NCBI GenBank assembly: GCA_002747825.1 | Contig: PDQQ01000011.1 | Span: forward strand, 78,715 to 142,714 | Source: Deltaproteobacteria bacterium | GTDB taxonomy: Bacteria; Desulfobacterota; Desulfobulbia; Desulfobulbales; Desulfocapsaceae | Length of the DNA stretch: 64,000 bases | Direction: 5' to 3' | In this document: positions 17,639 to 26,977 of the stretch, one piece after another | Position numbering within the stretch: position 1 is the first letter of the stretch | Layout of the letters: every line of letters starts with the position of its first letter | Translations under genes and position numbers: made by a program | Notes under the pieces: model-generated | What the model saw: only the letters and a program-made list of their open reading frames with translations | What the model was told of the DNA's origin: nothing | Database searches by the model: none

Positions 17639-18814
17639 ATGAAAGTACCCCTTTTGGATTTGAAGGCACAGTTAGAATACCTGGAAGATGATCTTTTGCA
17701 GGCTGTTAGTCGGGTTGTCCATTCCACCCGTTATATACAGGGCCCGGAGGTTGAAAAACTCGAAGAAGAAATAGCCGGTTATTGCGGCACCGAATATGGC
17801 ATCGGGGTGTCCAGTGGTACCGATGCCCTGCTGGTCTCTCTCATGAGCCTTGGTATAGGGCGGGGAGACCGGGTTTTGACGACGCCGTATTCGTTTTTTG
17901 CGACCATGGGTGTTGTTCTCAGACTTGGGGCCGAGCCTGTTTTTGCTGATATTGACCTTGAGAGTTATAACATTGATGTGGAGGGCATGGCTGAGGTTCT
18001 TGAGGCGGATAAGGCAAGGTCGATCAAGGCCATAATTCCGGTACATCTCTATGGTCAATGTGCTGAAATGACAGCCGTTAAAGGTCTTGCCGAGCAGTAC
18101 CATCTGCCGATCATTGAAGACGCCGCTCAGGCAATAGGGGCGGAGTATCCACTGCGAAAGGATGGGACTCTTCATTATGCACGTGCCGGCTCTATGGGGC
18201 TCTGCGGATGTTTTTCTTTTTTTCCCAGCAAGAACCTGGGCTGTCTGGGCGATGGCGGTATGGTGGTAACCTCGGACAAGGAATTCGCCGAAAAGATTAT
18301 CCTGATGCGAAATCATGGTGCCTACCCCAAGTACTACCATGAAATGGTTGGCGGTAACTTCAGACTTGATCCGATACAGGCTGCAGCCCTTACTGTTAAA
18401 CTGCCGTATCTTCCATCGTGGCATAAAAAACGGCGGCACAATGCACATGTTTTTAATCGCTTATTTCAGGATTCAGGCCTTGTGGACAGCGGGAAGGTTA
18501 TTCTTCCTGTCGAGGTGTACCAAGCCAGCGCCGAAGGGGCTGAAAGTAATGTTCACATCTACAATCAGTATGTTCTCAGGGTTGAGCGAAGAGATGAGCT
18601 TCGGGACTGGCTGCAAAAAAATGAGATTGGTTGTGAGATATACTATCCCGTTCCACTGCATAAACAGAGATGTCTCGGGGAGATTGCCAAAGGACTCTCC
18701 CTGCCTAATGCTGAAAAGGCTGCAGATGAGACTATTGCTCTGCCTATTTATCCAGAATTGACAGGAGAGATGCAGGAATATGTTGTCGAGAAAATAGCGC
18801 AGTTTTATTCCTGA
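17639..18814 (+). CDS. DegT/DnrJ/EryC1/StrS family PLP aminotransferase (sugar aminotransferase)
   Basis: 391 residues, fold type I. MKVPLLDLKAQLEYLEDD is the family N-terminus. SSGTDALLVSLMSLGIGRGDRVLT binds the cofactor phosphate, and EDAAQAIGAEY holds the pyridine-binding aspartate (D161). GCFSFFPSKNLGCLGDGGMV holds the PLP lysine (K198). Members transfer an amino group to a keto-sugar bound to UDP, dTDP or GDP for surface glycans. The close relation to WecE/WbpE/ArnB-like enzymes does not settle the substrate. The next gene, a large outer-membrane protein, begins 42 bases on, so they may be co-expressed. Confidence 0.93.
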   Translation: MKVPLLDLKAQLEYLEDDLLQAVSRVVHSTRYIQGPEVEKLEEEIAGYCGTEYGIGVSSGTDALLVSLMSLGIGRGDRVLTTPYSFFATMGVVLRLGAEPVFADIDLESYNIDVEGMAEVLEADKARSIKAIIPVHLYGQCAEMTAVKGLAEQYHLPIIEDAAQAIGAEYPLRKDGTLHYARAGSMGLCGCFSFFPSKNLGCLGDGGMVVTSDKEFAEKIILMRNHGAYPKYYHEMVGGNFRLDPIQAAALTVKLPYLPSWHKKRRHNAHVFNRLFQDSGLVDSGKVILPVEVYQASAEGAESNVHIYNQYVLRVERRDELRDWLQKNEIGCEIYYPVPLHKQRCLGEIAKGLSLPNAEKAADETIALPIYPELTGEMQEYVVEKIAQFYS

Positions 18815-18856
18815 GAGGCCTCTTCTCTCTTCTCGTCGATCGGACAAAAAATTTTT

Positions 18857-21800
18857 ATGGTTAGCAAGAAAGGTACATATCGGGAAATATCCTGTTTTTA
18901 CGCCCTTTTTTTTGTCATCCTGTCGCTTTGGGACTATGGACATTGTGCGACCAATGAAGGGATAGTTCCAGAGCGGGACCTTACTGTCACTAACGAAAAG
19001 GCTGCAATTCCAGAGTGGAAAACGTTTTGGGATGATGCCAGAGCTCTGGTACGTCAAGAACGTTACCAGCAAGCAAAGCAGACCTACGCCCGTCTCTTTG
19101 CCCTCAGACCGGAGGTGGAAGAGGCGAGCTGGGAATATTGCAAGGTCTTGCTTGAGCTGAAGGAGTACAAAACTGCTCATAAAATTATCTCCTGGCTGTT
19201 GGAAATACAACCATCGAAGCAAGAATATCTCCTTGTCGCCGGAAAGATTGCAGCTCAGGAGAAACACTATATCGAGGCCAAAACGCATTTTGGCAATCTC
19301 CTTGCTTTGGCCCCCTTGGGGCAATACAGTACAGAGGCGCTTCACGGTCTGGCGTATGCTCTCAGAGCCTCTGGAAAGAGAAAAGAGGCCTTCCCTCTGC
19401 TGCAGCAACTGCTCATTCGCCAAAGCGAACAGGAAAACCTCCGCCAGGATCTGGCCGAAGACGCTGTTATTCTCGGGAAAAGAGCTCTTGCCCGCCGTCT
19501 GTATCTGGAGCTCATCGCAGATGAAGGTGTTGACGATACGGTTATTGTGCGTGCTGTTGATCTGTTTGCAAGGATCGGAGATAGCGAAGCAAAAATGGCC
19601 GCCTGGAAGATTTTCCTCGAACGCCACCCAGGCTACGAACCCTTTCGTCTTTCTCTGATTGAAGAGCTGGTACACGCCGGAAGCTATGCGGATGCAATGT
19701 CTCAATATGACATGTTAATTGCGCGATCCAAAGAAGCTGGACAATACCTTCTCAAGGCAGCAGAACTTGCGGAAAAATATCTTAAAAGAGCTGATAAAGC
19801 CCTTGTCTATCTGGATGCTTTTTGCAAGCTCCATCCGGAAGATCTTGCCAGTCTCCAGCGAATTCAGAGAATTGAAAAACAGTTGGCCGAGGAGTTTATC
19901 GTCATTGCTCAAAATGATGGTGCAGAGCTGCTTTGGGCTGATCTTGAAAAGTTGAGCTCCAATCGGGTGGCAATCTTTTCTCAGATGGCTGTCCTGCTCA
20001 GGGCCCAAAATGCAGGCAAAGCACTGACCGATGTTTTGGAGGTTCTCTACCATAATCAGGCTAAATCACCCCGGTTGGCCCTTGAACTTGCAAAACTGCT
20101 CAATGCCCAGAAAGAATACAGCAAAAGTCTGGTCTACCTGGAAGATCTGCCCGCAAAAATCGAGGAATCTGAAGTCCTTTTGTTAAAGGCCGACAACGAA
20201 ATGCAGCTCGGGGACGAACCTGGTGCCTTGCACTCCCTGATGGCGGTGATGCGGGCTCATCCGGAGGATCATGATCTGGCGTTCAGATGTCTTGAGATTG
20301 CAGGATTACTCGGTTTTATCGACCAGCAAAAGGAAATTTTTGCTGTACTTCTCGAACAGTTTAACGGCTCTCTACCGCCTGAAATAGTGATACGCTATGT
20401 TCAATTACTGGTAATCAACGGTTTTTATGAAGAGGCCCTCTACAAATGTAATTGGGCTCTTGATCAGTATTCGGCTGCTGAAGTGGTTCTGAGTTTACGC
20501 TTTTTGAAGGCTCTTTCTTTGCGAGAATCCGGCAGGGCTCTTGAGGCCGAGCAGAGCCTGCGGGTTCTTCTTGCTGTACCAGGGACTCGAGACAATGTCT
20601 TGTTGCAGCTTGCTGAAAACGCTATAGAAGACAAAGACTTTCGTGCAGCCCGTATATGGCTTGAGGCGATACAGGGTGAACGGCATGTCCCGCTCAACCG
20701 CCTCTATCGCATCTCTTTTCAGCATCGTTTATTACTGGTTCGGAGCCAGCTTGCAATTTTTGCAGGAGAAATTGACGAGGCAAGAGCCCTGTTGCAGAAT
20801 GCAGAAAGAGACATTGGTCTGTTCTCCGGTTCGATGGATTTGGGGCTGGAAAAAGAGGTCTTGCTGCAGCAAATCGCTTCTGTTCAGGGGGCTTCAAGTA
20901 GAGGCCTGATACATTTTGAAGGTTCTGGTGTTGTCGGATTTTCTCCCGAGATCTTTGTTTTGCAAGAGGCCCGTTTATCCGAGCGTAAAAAGGGCAAGAA
21001 ACATCAGGAACTGGAGAAGGAGCTGTATCAAAGAGGCGGTCTGCTCTGCACCCGGGCGTTGGCGGTGGTCGAGAGAGAAATTGACCTTGGCTATTTTACC
21101 CTTGCCCAGACCCATATAGATCTTCTACTGCCACGCATTCCTGATTCAGCTCGCCTGTTACGGTCGCAAATGCGAATCTATGTCGAGGAAGGGAGTCTTG
21201 ATCAGGCAAAAAGGGTCGCGGATAAACTCCGGACCTCATATGGGGATGAAAGCAGCTTTTGTCTCGATTCTATGGATCTGGACGCCAGGAGCAGGGACTA
21301 TACAAAGGCGCTCGCCATGTTTCATAGCTGTTTTGGTACAGAAACTGTTGATCGTAAGATCCCCGGGAGTCAAGAGCCCGATTACAGGTTGATTGTATAC
21401 TATGCCAGGTTGCTCTGGGGCGCAGGACAACGTGAACGGGCCTTGGCTGTGTATGAAACACTGCTCACTCCCTCAGCATATGAAAAGTTGATTGGCGAAT
21501 TTGCGAGCAGGAACATCAATTACCAGTATCTGACAAGAGATCAGACCTTGTGGAACTCTATGCTGCTGCTGCTGGAATCTGACCCTGAGATCATAGCGGA
21601 ACTTATCCAACCTGAATTTCAGATAGATAATCTGGATAATGATGCCGGACAGATAGTTGCAGATAACTATGCTTCATATAGGTGGCAAGACCGTATAGGA
21701 GAAGAGCTGTCGGCCAGAAAAGCGGCCTATGAACGAAATTATCGCTACGCCGTCAAAAGTTATGAAAAACTCTTAAAAAAAGAGGATACAATAGCGAGCA

Positions 21801-22852
21801 AGATCGATCTTGCCAGGATGTATGGACGAATATCACAGTACAGAAAAGGGGCGATGGTGTACAAGGAGATATCTTCTGAAACACCGGTTACACCTGAACT
21901 GGCTGAGTCTATCCGCAGAAACTTCCTGCGCATCCGGCCGACCAATACCATAGATTTCACGCTGCATGAACGACAGGGGAGAGAAGGTGATGTTGATATA
22001 AGAAAAGAGACTGTAGGATCTTCTTTTCGGCTTTCTCCGCTGTTGAGTCAGGATGTTACTTTGGGTATTACCAATAGCAAATATAAATCAAAGATACGAC
22101 AGGGGTCTCTAACGACGAATGGTCTTTTTGCCGGTATCGTTCAGGATTTTGCTGATGATTACGAGTTTAAGGCGCGTCTTTCGGGTGAAAAGGGAAGTTC
22201 TGCGCGGAGTTGGATCTGCTATGACTTGGCAATTGAAGGAAACATTGATGATTATGTCTCAGGCCACCTTCGTTTTGGCAAAGAGATGGTCGACGACAGT
22301 GTCGACGCTGTGGCCGCAAATCTCTATCGACAGTATCTACAGACAGGCCTGACCATCGAAACACAATTGGGTGTTACATTTGGAGGAGACGTCAAATACA
22401 GTATCTATAGCGATGACAATGAGCAAAAATACTTTTCGCTGTTTTCTTCGTACACCTATTTTGGCGATCTGTTTCAGCTGGATTTGAAATACAATTTTGA
22501 TTATTTCTTAAACAATACCGATGGTTCAAAACTTCTTCCGGATCTCATTGATGAGGGCAGGAATGCTGCCAATATGTACTGGCGTCCGGAATTTTACTCA
22601 CAACATACTGTAAGAGCTGAATTTAAAAAGGACTTTTATGGTTATCTGAGCGATGCTGAAAATAAAATGAGCTATGTAAAGTGTGGTACCGGGCTGCGTT
22701 TGGAAGACAATTCAACCTTGGTTTATTTGACGGATCTGGATATTTTTCTTGAAATGAGTCCACATTTATTATTAAAAGGCAGCTTCAAATTACATACTGG
22801 TGATCCTGTAGATGAGAAGATGCTCCTGTTCTCCCTTCAGTATAGCTGGTAA
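18857..22852 (+). CDS. Giant TPR protein with predicted C-terminal outer-membrane beta-barrel (PelB/BcsC-like)
   Basis: 1331 residues. Signal peptide at about 10-33 (YALFFVILSLWDYGHCA). From about 50 to 960 the sequence is a chain of tetratricopeptide-like helical repeats (for example RQERYQQAKQTYARLFALRP, GKIAAQEKHYIEAKTHFGNL). From about residue 1010 to the end it changes to alternating polar/aromatic strands (SFRLSPLLSQDVTLGITNSK, DYEFKARLSGEKG) and ends LLFSLQYSW, the C-terminal aromatic signal of outer-membrane barrels. This TPR-then-barrel plan is that of exopolysaccharide exporters PelB, BcsC and PgaA. No synthase gene for such a polymer is nearby, so the export role is inferred from architecture only. 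The start has no clear Shine-Dalgarno. Confidence 0.8.
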   Translation: MVSKKGTYREISCFYALFFVILSLWDYGHCATNEGIVPERDLTVTNEKAAIPEWKTFWDDARALVRQERYQQAKQTYARLFALRPEVEEASWEYCKVLLELKEYKTAHKIISWLLEIQPSKQEYLLVAGKIAAQEKHYIEAKTHFGNLLALAPLGQYSTEALHGLAYALRASGKRKEAFPLLQQLLIRQSEQENLRQDLAEDAVILGKRALARRLYLELIADEGVDDTVIVRAVDLFARIGDSEAKMAAWKIFLERHPGYEPFRLSLIEELVHAGSYADAMSQYDMLIARSKEAGQYLLKAAELAEKYLKRADKALVYLDAFCKLHPEDLASLQRIQRIEKQLAEEFIVIAQNDGAELLWADLEKLSSNRVAIFSQMAVLLRAQNAGKALTDVLEVLYHNQAKSPRLALELAKLLNAQKEYSKSLVYLEDLPAKIEESEVLLLKADNEMQLGDEPGALHSLMAVMRAHPEDHDLAFRCLEIAGLLGFIDQQKEIFAVLLEQFNGSLPPEIVIRYVQLLVINGFYEEALYKCNWALDQYSAAEVVLSLRFLKALSLRESGRALEAEQSLRVLLAVPGTRDNVLLQLAENAIEDKDFRAARIWLEAIQGERHVPLNRLYRISFQHRLLLVRSQLAIFAGEIDEARALLQNAERDIGLFSGSMDLGLEKEVLLQQIASVQGASSRGLIHFEGSGVVGFSPEIFVLQEARLSERKKGKKHQELEKELYQRGGLLCTRALAVVEREIDLGYFTLAQTHIDLLLPRIPDSARLLRSQMRIYVEEGSLDQAKRVADKLRTSYGDESSFCLDSMDLDARSRDYTKALAMFHSCFGTETVDRKIPGSQEPDYRLIVYYARLLWGAGQRERALAVYETLLTPSAYEKLIGEFASRNINYQYLTRDQTLWNSMLLLLESDPEIIAELIQPEFQIDNLDNDAGQIVADNYASYRWQDRIGEELSARKAAYERNYRYAVKSYEKLLKKEDTIASKIDLARMYGRISQYRKGAMVYKEISSETPVTPELAESIRRNFLRIRPTNTIDFTLHERQGREGDVDIRKETVGSSFRLSPLLSQDVTLGITNSKYKSKIRQGSLTTNGLFAGIVQDFADDYEFKARLSGEKGSSARSWICYDLAIEGNIDDYVSGHLRFGKEMVDDSVDAVAANLYRQYLQTGLTIETQLGVTFGGDVKYSIYSDDNEQKYFSLFSSYTYFGDLFQLDLKYNFDYFLNNTDGSKLLPDLIDEGRNAANMYWRPEFYSQHTVRAEFKKDFYGYLSDAENKMSYVKCGTGLRLEDNSTLVYLTDLDIFLEMSPHLLLKGSFKLHTGDPVDEKMLLFSLQYSW

Positions 22853-22949
22853 GCCGCTACATTTTTTGTGTATTGTTTCGTCGTTTTGCTCGTTTCCAGA
22901 TGCTTTGACAGGCTGATCTTGGTATTCGGCAAGGGAAGAGGAGGATTTG

Positions 22950-23435
22950 ATGATCGATAGAGTGCCAATGTCAAGACATGGTAACCAGAGACTGCGGGAT
23001 GAGCTCCAACATCTGGAAAAGGTTGAACGCTTTGAGGTGGTAAAAGCAATTGAAGTCGCCCGGGAACATGGCGACCTGAAGGAAAACGCCGAGTACCACG
23101 CAGCAAAGGATCGTCAAGGTCATATTGAAGGGCGTATCCTTGAGCTTAAGGATAAACTGTCGCGGGCCGAAATTATTGATTGTTCCAAGGTGCCAACCGA
23201 TATTGTCATTTTTGGTACGGTGGTAAAACTTCTTGATCTGGATACCGATGAGGAGTTGTCGTATCAGCTTCTCGGTCCGGACGAGGCGGATGTTAACAAT
23301 GGATCAATCTCCGTGTTTTCACCTATCGGCAAGGCAATACTGGGCAAGGAGGAGGGGGACGAGGTTATCGTTATAACTCCAGGGGGGAAAAGAATTTTTG
23401 AGGTTATACATATCGGAGCAAGTTCGCAGGCCTAA
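22950..23435 (+). CDS. greA: Transcription elongation factor GreA
   Basis: 161 residues from the ATG at 22950, just after GAGGAGG; the adjacent in-frame TTG at 22947 is too close to that site. It rescues backtracked RNA polymerase by stimulating transcript cleavage. The N-terminal coiled coil has acidic tip residues (AREHGDLKENAEYHAAKDRQ). The C-terminal FKBP-like part shows IFGTVVKLLDLDTDEELSYQLLGPDEAD and ISVFSPIGKAILGKEEGDEV. Length and motifs are standard. It is 97 bases downstream of the TPR/barrel gene and convergent with the TetR-type gene. Confidence 0.94.
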   Translation: MIDRVPMSRHGNQRLRDELQHLEKVERFEVVKAIEVAREHGDLKENAEYHAAKDRQGHIEGRILELKDKLSRAEIIDCSKVPTDIVIFGTVVKLLDLDTDEELSYQLLGPDEADVNNGSISVFSPIGKAILGKEEGDEVIVITPGGKRIFEVIHIGASSQA

Positions 23436-23600
23436 TCCAGAATCATCGATGCTGTTCCTCCTGTTTTTCCGAAACTTCGAGTGGTTAATCGTGCCAGGGA
23501 GAGCTCCGTCAGAGAGGGCTGGAGTCAGGCTGGTAAAAACAACAACGTCGGGAGCAAAAGAAGAGCTGTATCGACAATTGTCTTGTGACGGTCCAAACGT

Positions 23601-24185
23601 TCAGGTCTGCAAAAGGCCGTTTTGGACGAGGGTCAGGGTTTGTAGCGTCAACTCTTCTACTGAGTAATGGCTTTCCATTGAGTTATTCCAAACCCTTGAA
23701 ACCTCATCTAAGGCCCCGAAGATGATGCGTTGGGCCACCTCGGGTTTAATTTCCGGATTATATCTTTTTTCCTGCTGTCCCTTGATAATGATTTCAGAAA
23801 TTATTCCGGTATATTCTGAAAATTTGTTATTCCTGTAAGTCTTTATAATCTTGCTTGTCTGTCGTAGTTCCGTCTGGATAACTTCGGCAAGATAGCGATT
23901 TTTCTTCATCGCCTGAAGATGTTGTCTGACAAATACTTCCAACATCCTCTCCGGGCATGTCTCTTTTTCCAGCAGTTTTCTCGTGTTGTGCAATATTTTC
24001 CCAACTTCTTCCTCAAAGACAGACAACAGTATATCGTTTTTATTATTGAAATATAAGTAGATAGTGCCGTCTGCGACCTTGGCTTCTTTGGCAATATCAG
24101 ATATACGTGCTGTGAAAAAACCTTTTTTGGCAAAAACCTTGGTCGCGGCCGTTATAATTTTTGAGTGTTTGTTGTCAGCCTTCAT
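23601..24185 (-). CDS. TetR family regulator, FadR (acyl-CoA responsive) like
   Basis: 194 residues. The N-terminal helix-turn-helix is KIITAATKVFAKKGFFTARISDIAKEAKVADGTIYLYFNNKNDIL. The C-terminal half (ERMLEVFVRQHLQAMKKNRYLAEVIQTELRQ, AQRIIFGALDEVSRVW) resembles FadR/YsiA of Bacillus, which represses fatty acid degradation genes until long-chain acyl-CoA binds. A 14-bp perfect palindrome with TGAATG half-sites, as in FadR-type operators, lies 45 bases upstream of the start, so self-regulation is likely. No fatty acid genes are adjacent; any other targets are elsewhere. Confidence 0.85.
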   Translation of the reverse strand: MKADNKHSKIITAATKVFAKKGFFTARISDIAKEAKVADGTIYLYFNNKNDILLSVFEEEVGKILHNTRKLLEKETCPERMLEVFVRQHLQAMKKNRYLAEVIQTELRQTSKIIKTYRNNKFSEYTGIISEIIIKGQQEKRYNPEIKPEVAQRIIFGALDEVSRVWNNSMESHYSVEELTLQTLTLVQNGLLQT

Positions 24186-24535
24186 TGTTTAAAAGTACAG
24201 CAGGTCTGTATTGATAGAGGGGCCAGCGAGTGAATGGCCATTCATTCTTGTAACGTTTTGTCTGAGTTTTGTCAATAATCAATAGCTTATCTTCGCTGTT
24301 TGCAGGGCGTGGACTTCTGTTTATCTCTTTTTGATGTTGTATGTATATGCGTTGTTTGTCTGTGGAGTATCTCTGGTAACGGATACCTGTTCAGCCCTGG
24401 CAGGTTGCGGTATTTTTAATTGAAAAAAAGGAAAATACATGCTCTTTTAATATCTTGTCTTTTATTATTCGTGTTCTTTTAGAGCATTTGTACAGACATT
24501 TCAACCGTTGAAAATATCCTCGTATTGGAGCTTTT
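24186..24535. other. Divergent region, TetR-type regulator / purD-purE
   Basis: 350 bases. It contains the TGAATG palindrome at 24231-24244 near the regulator and an AT-rich stretch (24410-24480) before purD-purE. No coding sequence or purine riboswitch core is visible. Confidence 0.4.
24231..24244. promoter_or_regulatory. Candidate FadR-like TetR operator
   Basis: TGAATGGCCATTCA is a perfect 14-bp palindrome. The half-site TGAATG equals that of the Bacillus FadR box, although that box has a wider spacer. Its position 45 bases before the regulator start fits autorepression. Confidence 0.6.
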
Positions 24536-26317
24536 ATGAAGGTTCTTGTTGTTGGTTCCGGTGGACGCGAGCATGCGCTTGTATGGAAGATTGCTCAGAG
24601 CAACAAAGTCAAAAAAATCTATTGTGCCCCAGGCAATGCCGGAATTGAAAAACTGGCCAGATGCGTTGATATCGCAGCGACAGACATTGACGCCTTGCTT
24701 CAATTTGCCTTGACCAAGCGGATTGATTTAACGGTTGTTGGTCCGGAATCCTCGCTGGTTGCCGGCATTGTAGATCTCTTTGAGGCTCATGGTCTGCGGA
24801 TCTTTGGTCCGAGTAAAGAGGCCGCAAATCTTGAAGGTTCGAAGGTATTTGCGAAGAATTTTCTGAAAAAATATCAGATTCCAAGCGCGGAGTTTGAGAC
24901 CTTTAATAACAAGAAAAAAGCGAAAAAATTCATTGAAGCCAAAGGGGCACCACTGGTTGTAAAGGCCGATGGCCTGGCGGCAGGCAAGGGGGTCTTTGTC
25001 GCCAGGACTGTCGAGGAGGCCAAGCAGGCTGTCGATGACATAATGTCCAACAAGGTCTTTGGCAAGGCTGGTGACTCTGTTGTAATAGAGGCCTGTCTGG
25101 CGGGAGAGGAAGTCTCCTTTATCGTCTTTACAGATGGGAAAACAGTTCTGCCATTGCCCAGCTCGCAGGATCACAAGGCGATATTTGACAACGACGAGGG
25201 ACCTAATACCGGCGGTATGGGGGCATATAGCCCGGCCCCTGTCGTCAGCGACAGTATTGCAGATTATGTTGTGAATCAGGTTATGCAGGCGGCCGTCGAA
25301 GGCATGCGACAGGAAGGTATCGTCTATAAGGGCTTTTTGTACGCCGGATTGATGATCGAAAAAGACCAGGTTCGTGTTCTTGAGTTTAACTGCCGGTTGG
25401 GGGATCCTGAAGCGCAGCCCTTGCTGATGCGCCTGAAGACTGACATCATTGAAATCTTTGATTCGGTAATAGACCAACGACTTGAAGAGATCCAGGTTGA
25501 GGTTGATCCCCGTCCAACAGCCTGCGTTGTGATGGCAGCTGGAGGTTATCCGGGACACTTTGCAAAGGGCAGGCGTATTTGCGGGCTCTCCAGGGTCTCG
25601 AAGATTGCCGGACTGGAGGTCTTTCATGCCGGAACCGTGAGAGAATCAGGGCGTCTTGTTACCAGTGGCGGTCGGGTTCTCGGCATTACAGCCATTGGTG
25701 ATGATCTGCGGGCAGCCCTTGGGCTCTGTTACCGGGCCGTAGAAGCTATTCGTTGGCCTGACTGCTATTATCGCAGGGATATTGGTGCCAAGGCCCTTGC
25801 AAAGCTTGATAAAGGAGATAACACGCAGATACAGGTCGGTATCGTTATGGGGAGTGACTCCGATCTCTCTGTGATGAAAGCTGCTGCTGATATTGTAAGA
25901 GATATGGGTGTTTCGTGTGAGATGACTGTTGCTTCAGCTCACAGGAGCCCTGAAAGAGCAGCCGCGTACGCTCACTCGGCAAAATCAAGAGGGGTGAAGG
26001 TCATTATCGCAGGTGCAGGAATGGCGGCTCATCTGGCCGGGGTATTGGCGGCTCATACGGATCTACCTGTTATCGGTGTTCCTCTAAACGCCTCATCGCT
26101 CAATGGAATCGATGCCCTGTTATCAACGGTACAAATGCCTCCGGGTGTTCCGGTCGCTACCATGGGCATTGGTCGCGCTGGTGCCAAAAATGCAGGGATT
26201 ATGGCGTTAAAGATACTTGCCCTGTCAGACCATGATCTGGCGGAAAAGCTCGTTGCATATCGTGAAAGAATGGTGGCTGCGGTTGAAGAAAAGGCAAAAC
26301 GGGTTGAAAGGCAGTAG
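24536..26317 (+). CDS. purD-purE: Fusion of PurD (GAR synthetase) and PurE (N5-CAIR mutase)
   Basis: 593 residues, two purine enzymes in one uninterrupted frame. Residues 1-424 are phosphoribosylamine-glycine ligase: KVLVVGSGGREHAL, ATP-grasp loop VVKADGLAAGKGV, DHKAIFDNDEGPNTGGMGAY and EFNCRLGDPEAQPLL. After a short linker, residues 433-593 are N5-carboxyaminoimidazole ribonucleotide mutase: VGIVMGSDSDLSVM at about 434, VASAHRSPERA with catalytic H469, and IAGAGMAAHLAG. Both active sites look complete. The two enzymes catalyse non-consecutive steps (2 and 6b), so fusion gives co-expression more obviously than channelling. The start follows TTGGAG. tsaC overlaps its 3' end. Confidence 0.93.
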   Translation: MKVLVVGSGGREHALVWKIAQSNKVKKIYCAPGNAGIEKLARCVDIAATDIDALLQFALTKRIDLTVVGPESSLVAGIVDLFEAHGLRIFGPSKEAANLEGSKVFAKNFLKKYQIPSAEFETFNNKKKAKKFIEAKGAPLVVKADGLAAGKGVFVARTVEEAKQAVDDIMSNKVFGKAGDSVVIEACLAGEEVSFIVFTDGKTVLPLPSSQDHKAIFDNDEGPNTGGMGAYSPAPVVSDSIADYVVNQVMQAAVEGMRQEGIVYKGFLYAGLMIEKDQVRVLEFNCRLGDPEAQPLLMRLKTDIIEIFDSVIDQRLEEIQVEVDPRPTACVVMAAGGYPGHFAKGRRICGLSRVSKIAGLEVFHAGTVRESGRLVTSGGRVLGITAIGDDLRAALGLCYRAVEAIRWPDCYYRRDIGAKALAKLDKGDNTQIQVGIVMGSDSDLSVMKAAADIVRDMGVSCEMTVASAHRSPERAAAYAHSAKSRGVKVIIAGAGMAAHLAGVLAAHTDLPVIGVPLNASSLNGIDALLSTVQMPPGVPVATMGIGRAGAKNAGIMALKILALSDHDLAEKLVAYRERMVAAVEEKAKRVERQ

Positions 26318-26954
26318 GCTCGCTATCACAGGAAAGGCCTCTATCGACAAGGCGGCCCGCTGCATACGGAGGGGAGGGGTAGTGGCCTTCCCGACTGAGA
26401 CCTACTATGGGTTGGCGGTGGATCCGTTTAACGGGGAAGCTGTAGAGAAGTTGTTTCGTCTTAAACAACGCCCGCCAGACAGACCGGTTCTGCTTTTACT
26501 CGAGAATCTTGAGCAACTGTATCTGCTTGTCTCCGATTTTCCCGAGCAATACCAACCGCTGATTGAGCGTTATTGGCCGGGACCGTTGACCCTCGTCTTT
26601 CCTGCATTACAGTCAATGGAGAAGAAAATAACAGCCGGAACTGGCAGTGTCGGAGTGCGTATCAGCCCCCATCCAATCGCAAGTCAACTGGTTGCAGCTG
26701 TTGGGCATCCGATTACCGCGACCAGTGCCAATCTCTCCGGGCAGCCTCCGGCCAGAAATGTCGGAGAGATTGCTGCCATGTTCGAAAATGCAATTGATCT
26801 TGTCCTTGACGGCGGTGAGGCCGGTACCACTCTATGTTCGACCGTTGTCGGAATAAAGGACTCAAAAATCAAGGTGTTACGCAGTGGTCAGGTGGATGTG
26901 GATCATGAACTGAGAAAGAATACGCGTTGCTTCACCGGCCGCAGAGAGCGATAA
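26304..26954 (+). CDS. tsaC: L-threonylcarbamoyladenylate synthase (TsaC/Sua5/YrdC family)
   Basis: 216 residues if translation starts at the TTG at 26304, which lies within the last codons of purD-purE; the frame stays open to 26217, but that stretch resembles no family. It makes threonylcarbamoyl-AMP from threonine, bicarbonate and ATP, the first step of tRNA t6A37 modification. YrdC-domain motifs are GGVVAFPTETYYGLAVD, LKQRPPDRPVLLLL, RYWPGPLTLVF, VGVRISPHP and TSANLSGQPPARN. There is no Sua5 C-terminal domain, so it is of short TsaC type. Function is secure, start is not. Confidence 0.88.
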   Translation: MKGSRLAITGKASIDKAARCIRRGGVVAFPTETYYGLAVDPFNGEAVEKLFRLKQRPPDRPVLLLLENLEQLYLLVSDFPEQYQPLIERYWPGPLTLVFPALQSMEKKITAGTGSVGVRISPHPIASQLVAAVGHPITATSANLSGQPPARNVGEIAAMFENAIDLVLDGGEAGTTLCSTVVGIKDSKIKVLRSGQVDVDHELRKNTRCFTGRRER

Positions 26955-26977
26955 AGAGCATTGGGCGCTTTATCCCA

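Noticed and set aside
18473..19705. Minus-strand open frame of about 410 codons
   Set aside because: It lies opposite the aminotransferase and TPR/barrel genes, both strongly supported, and its own sequence has no recognisable domain.
24728..25627. Minus-strand ORF of 299 codons
   Set aside because: Opposite the PurD half of a well-supported gene; no motifs of its own.
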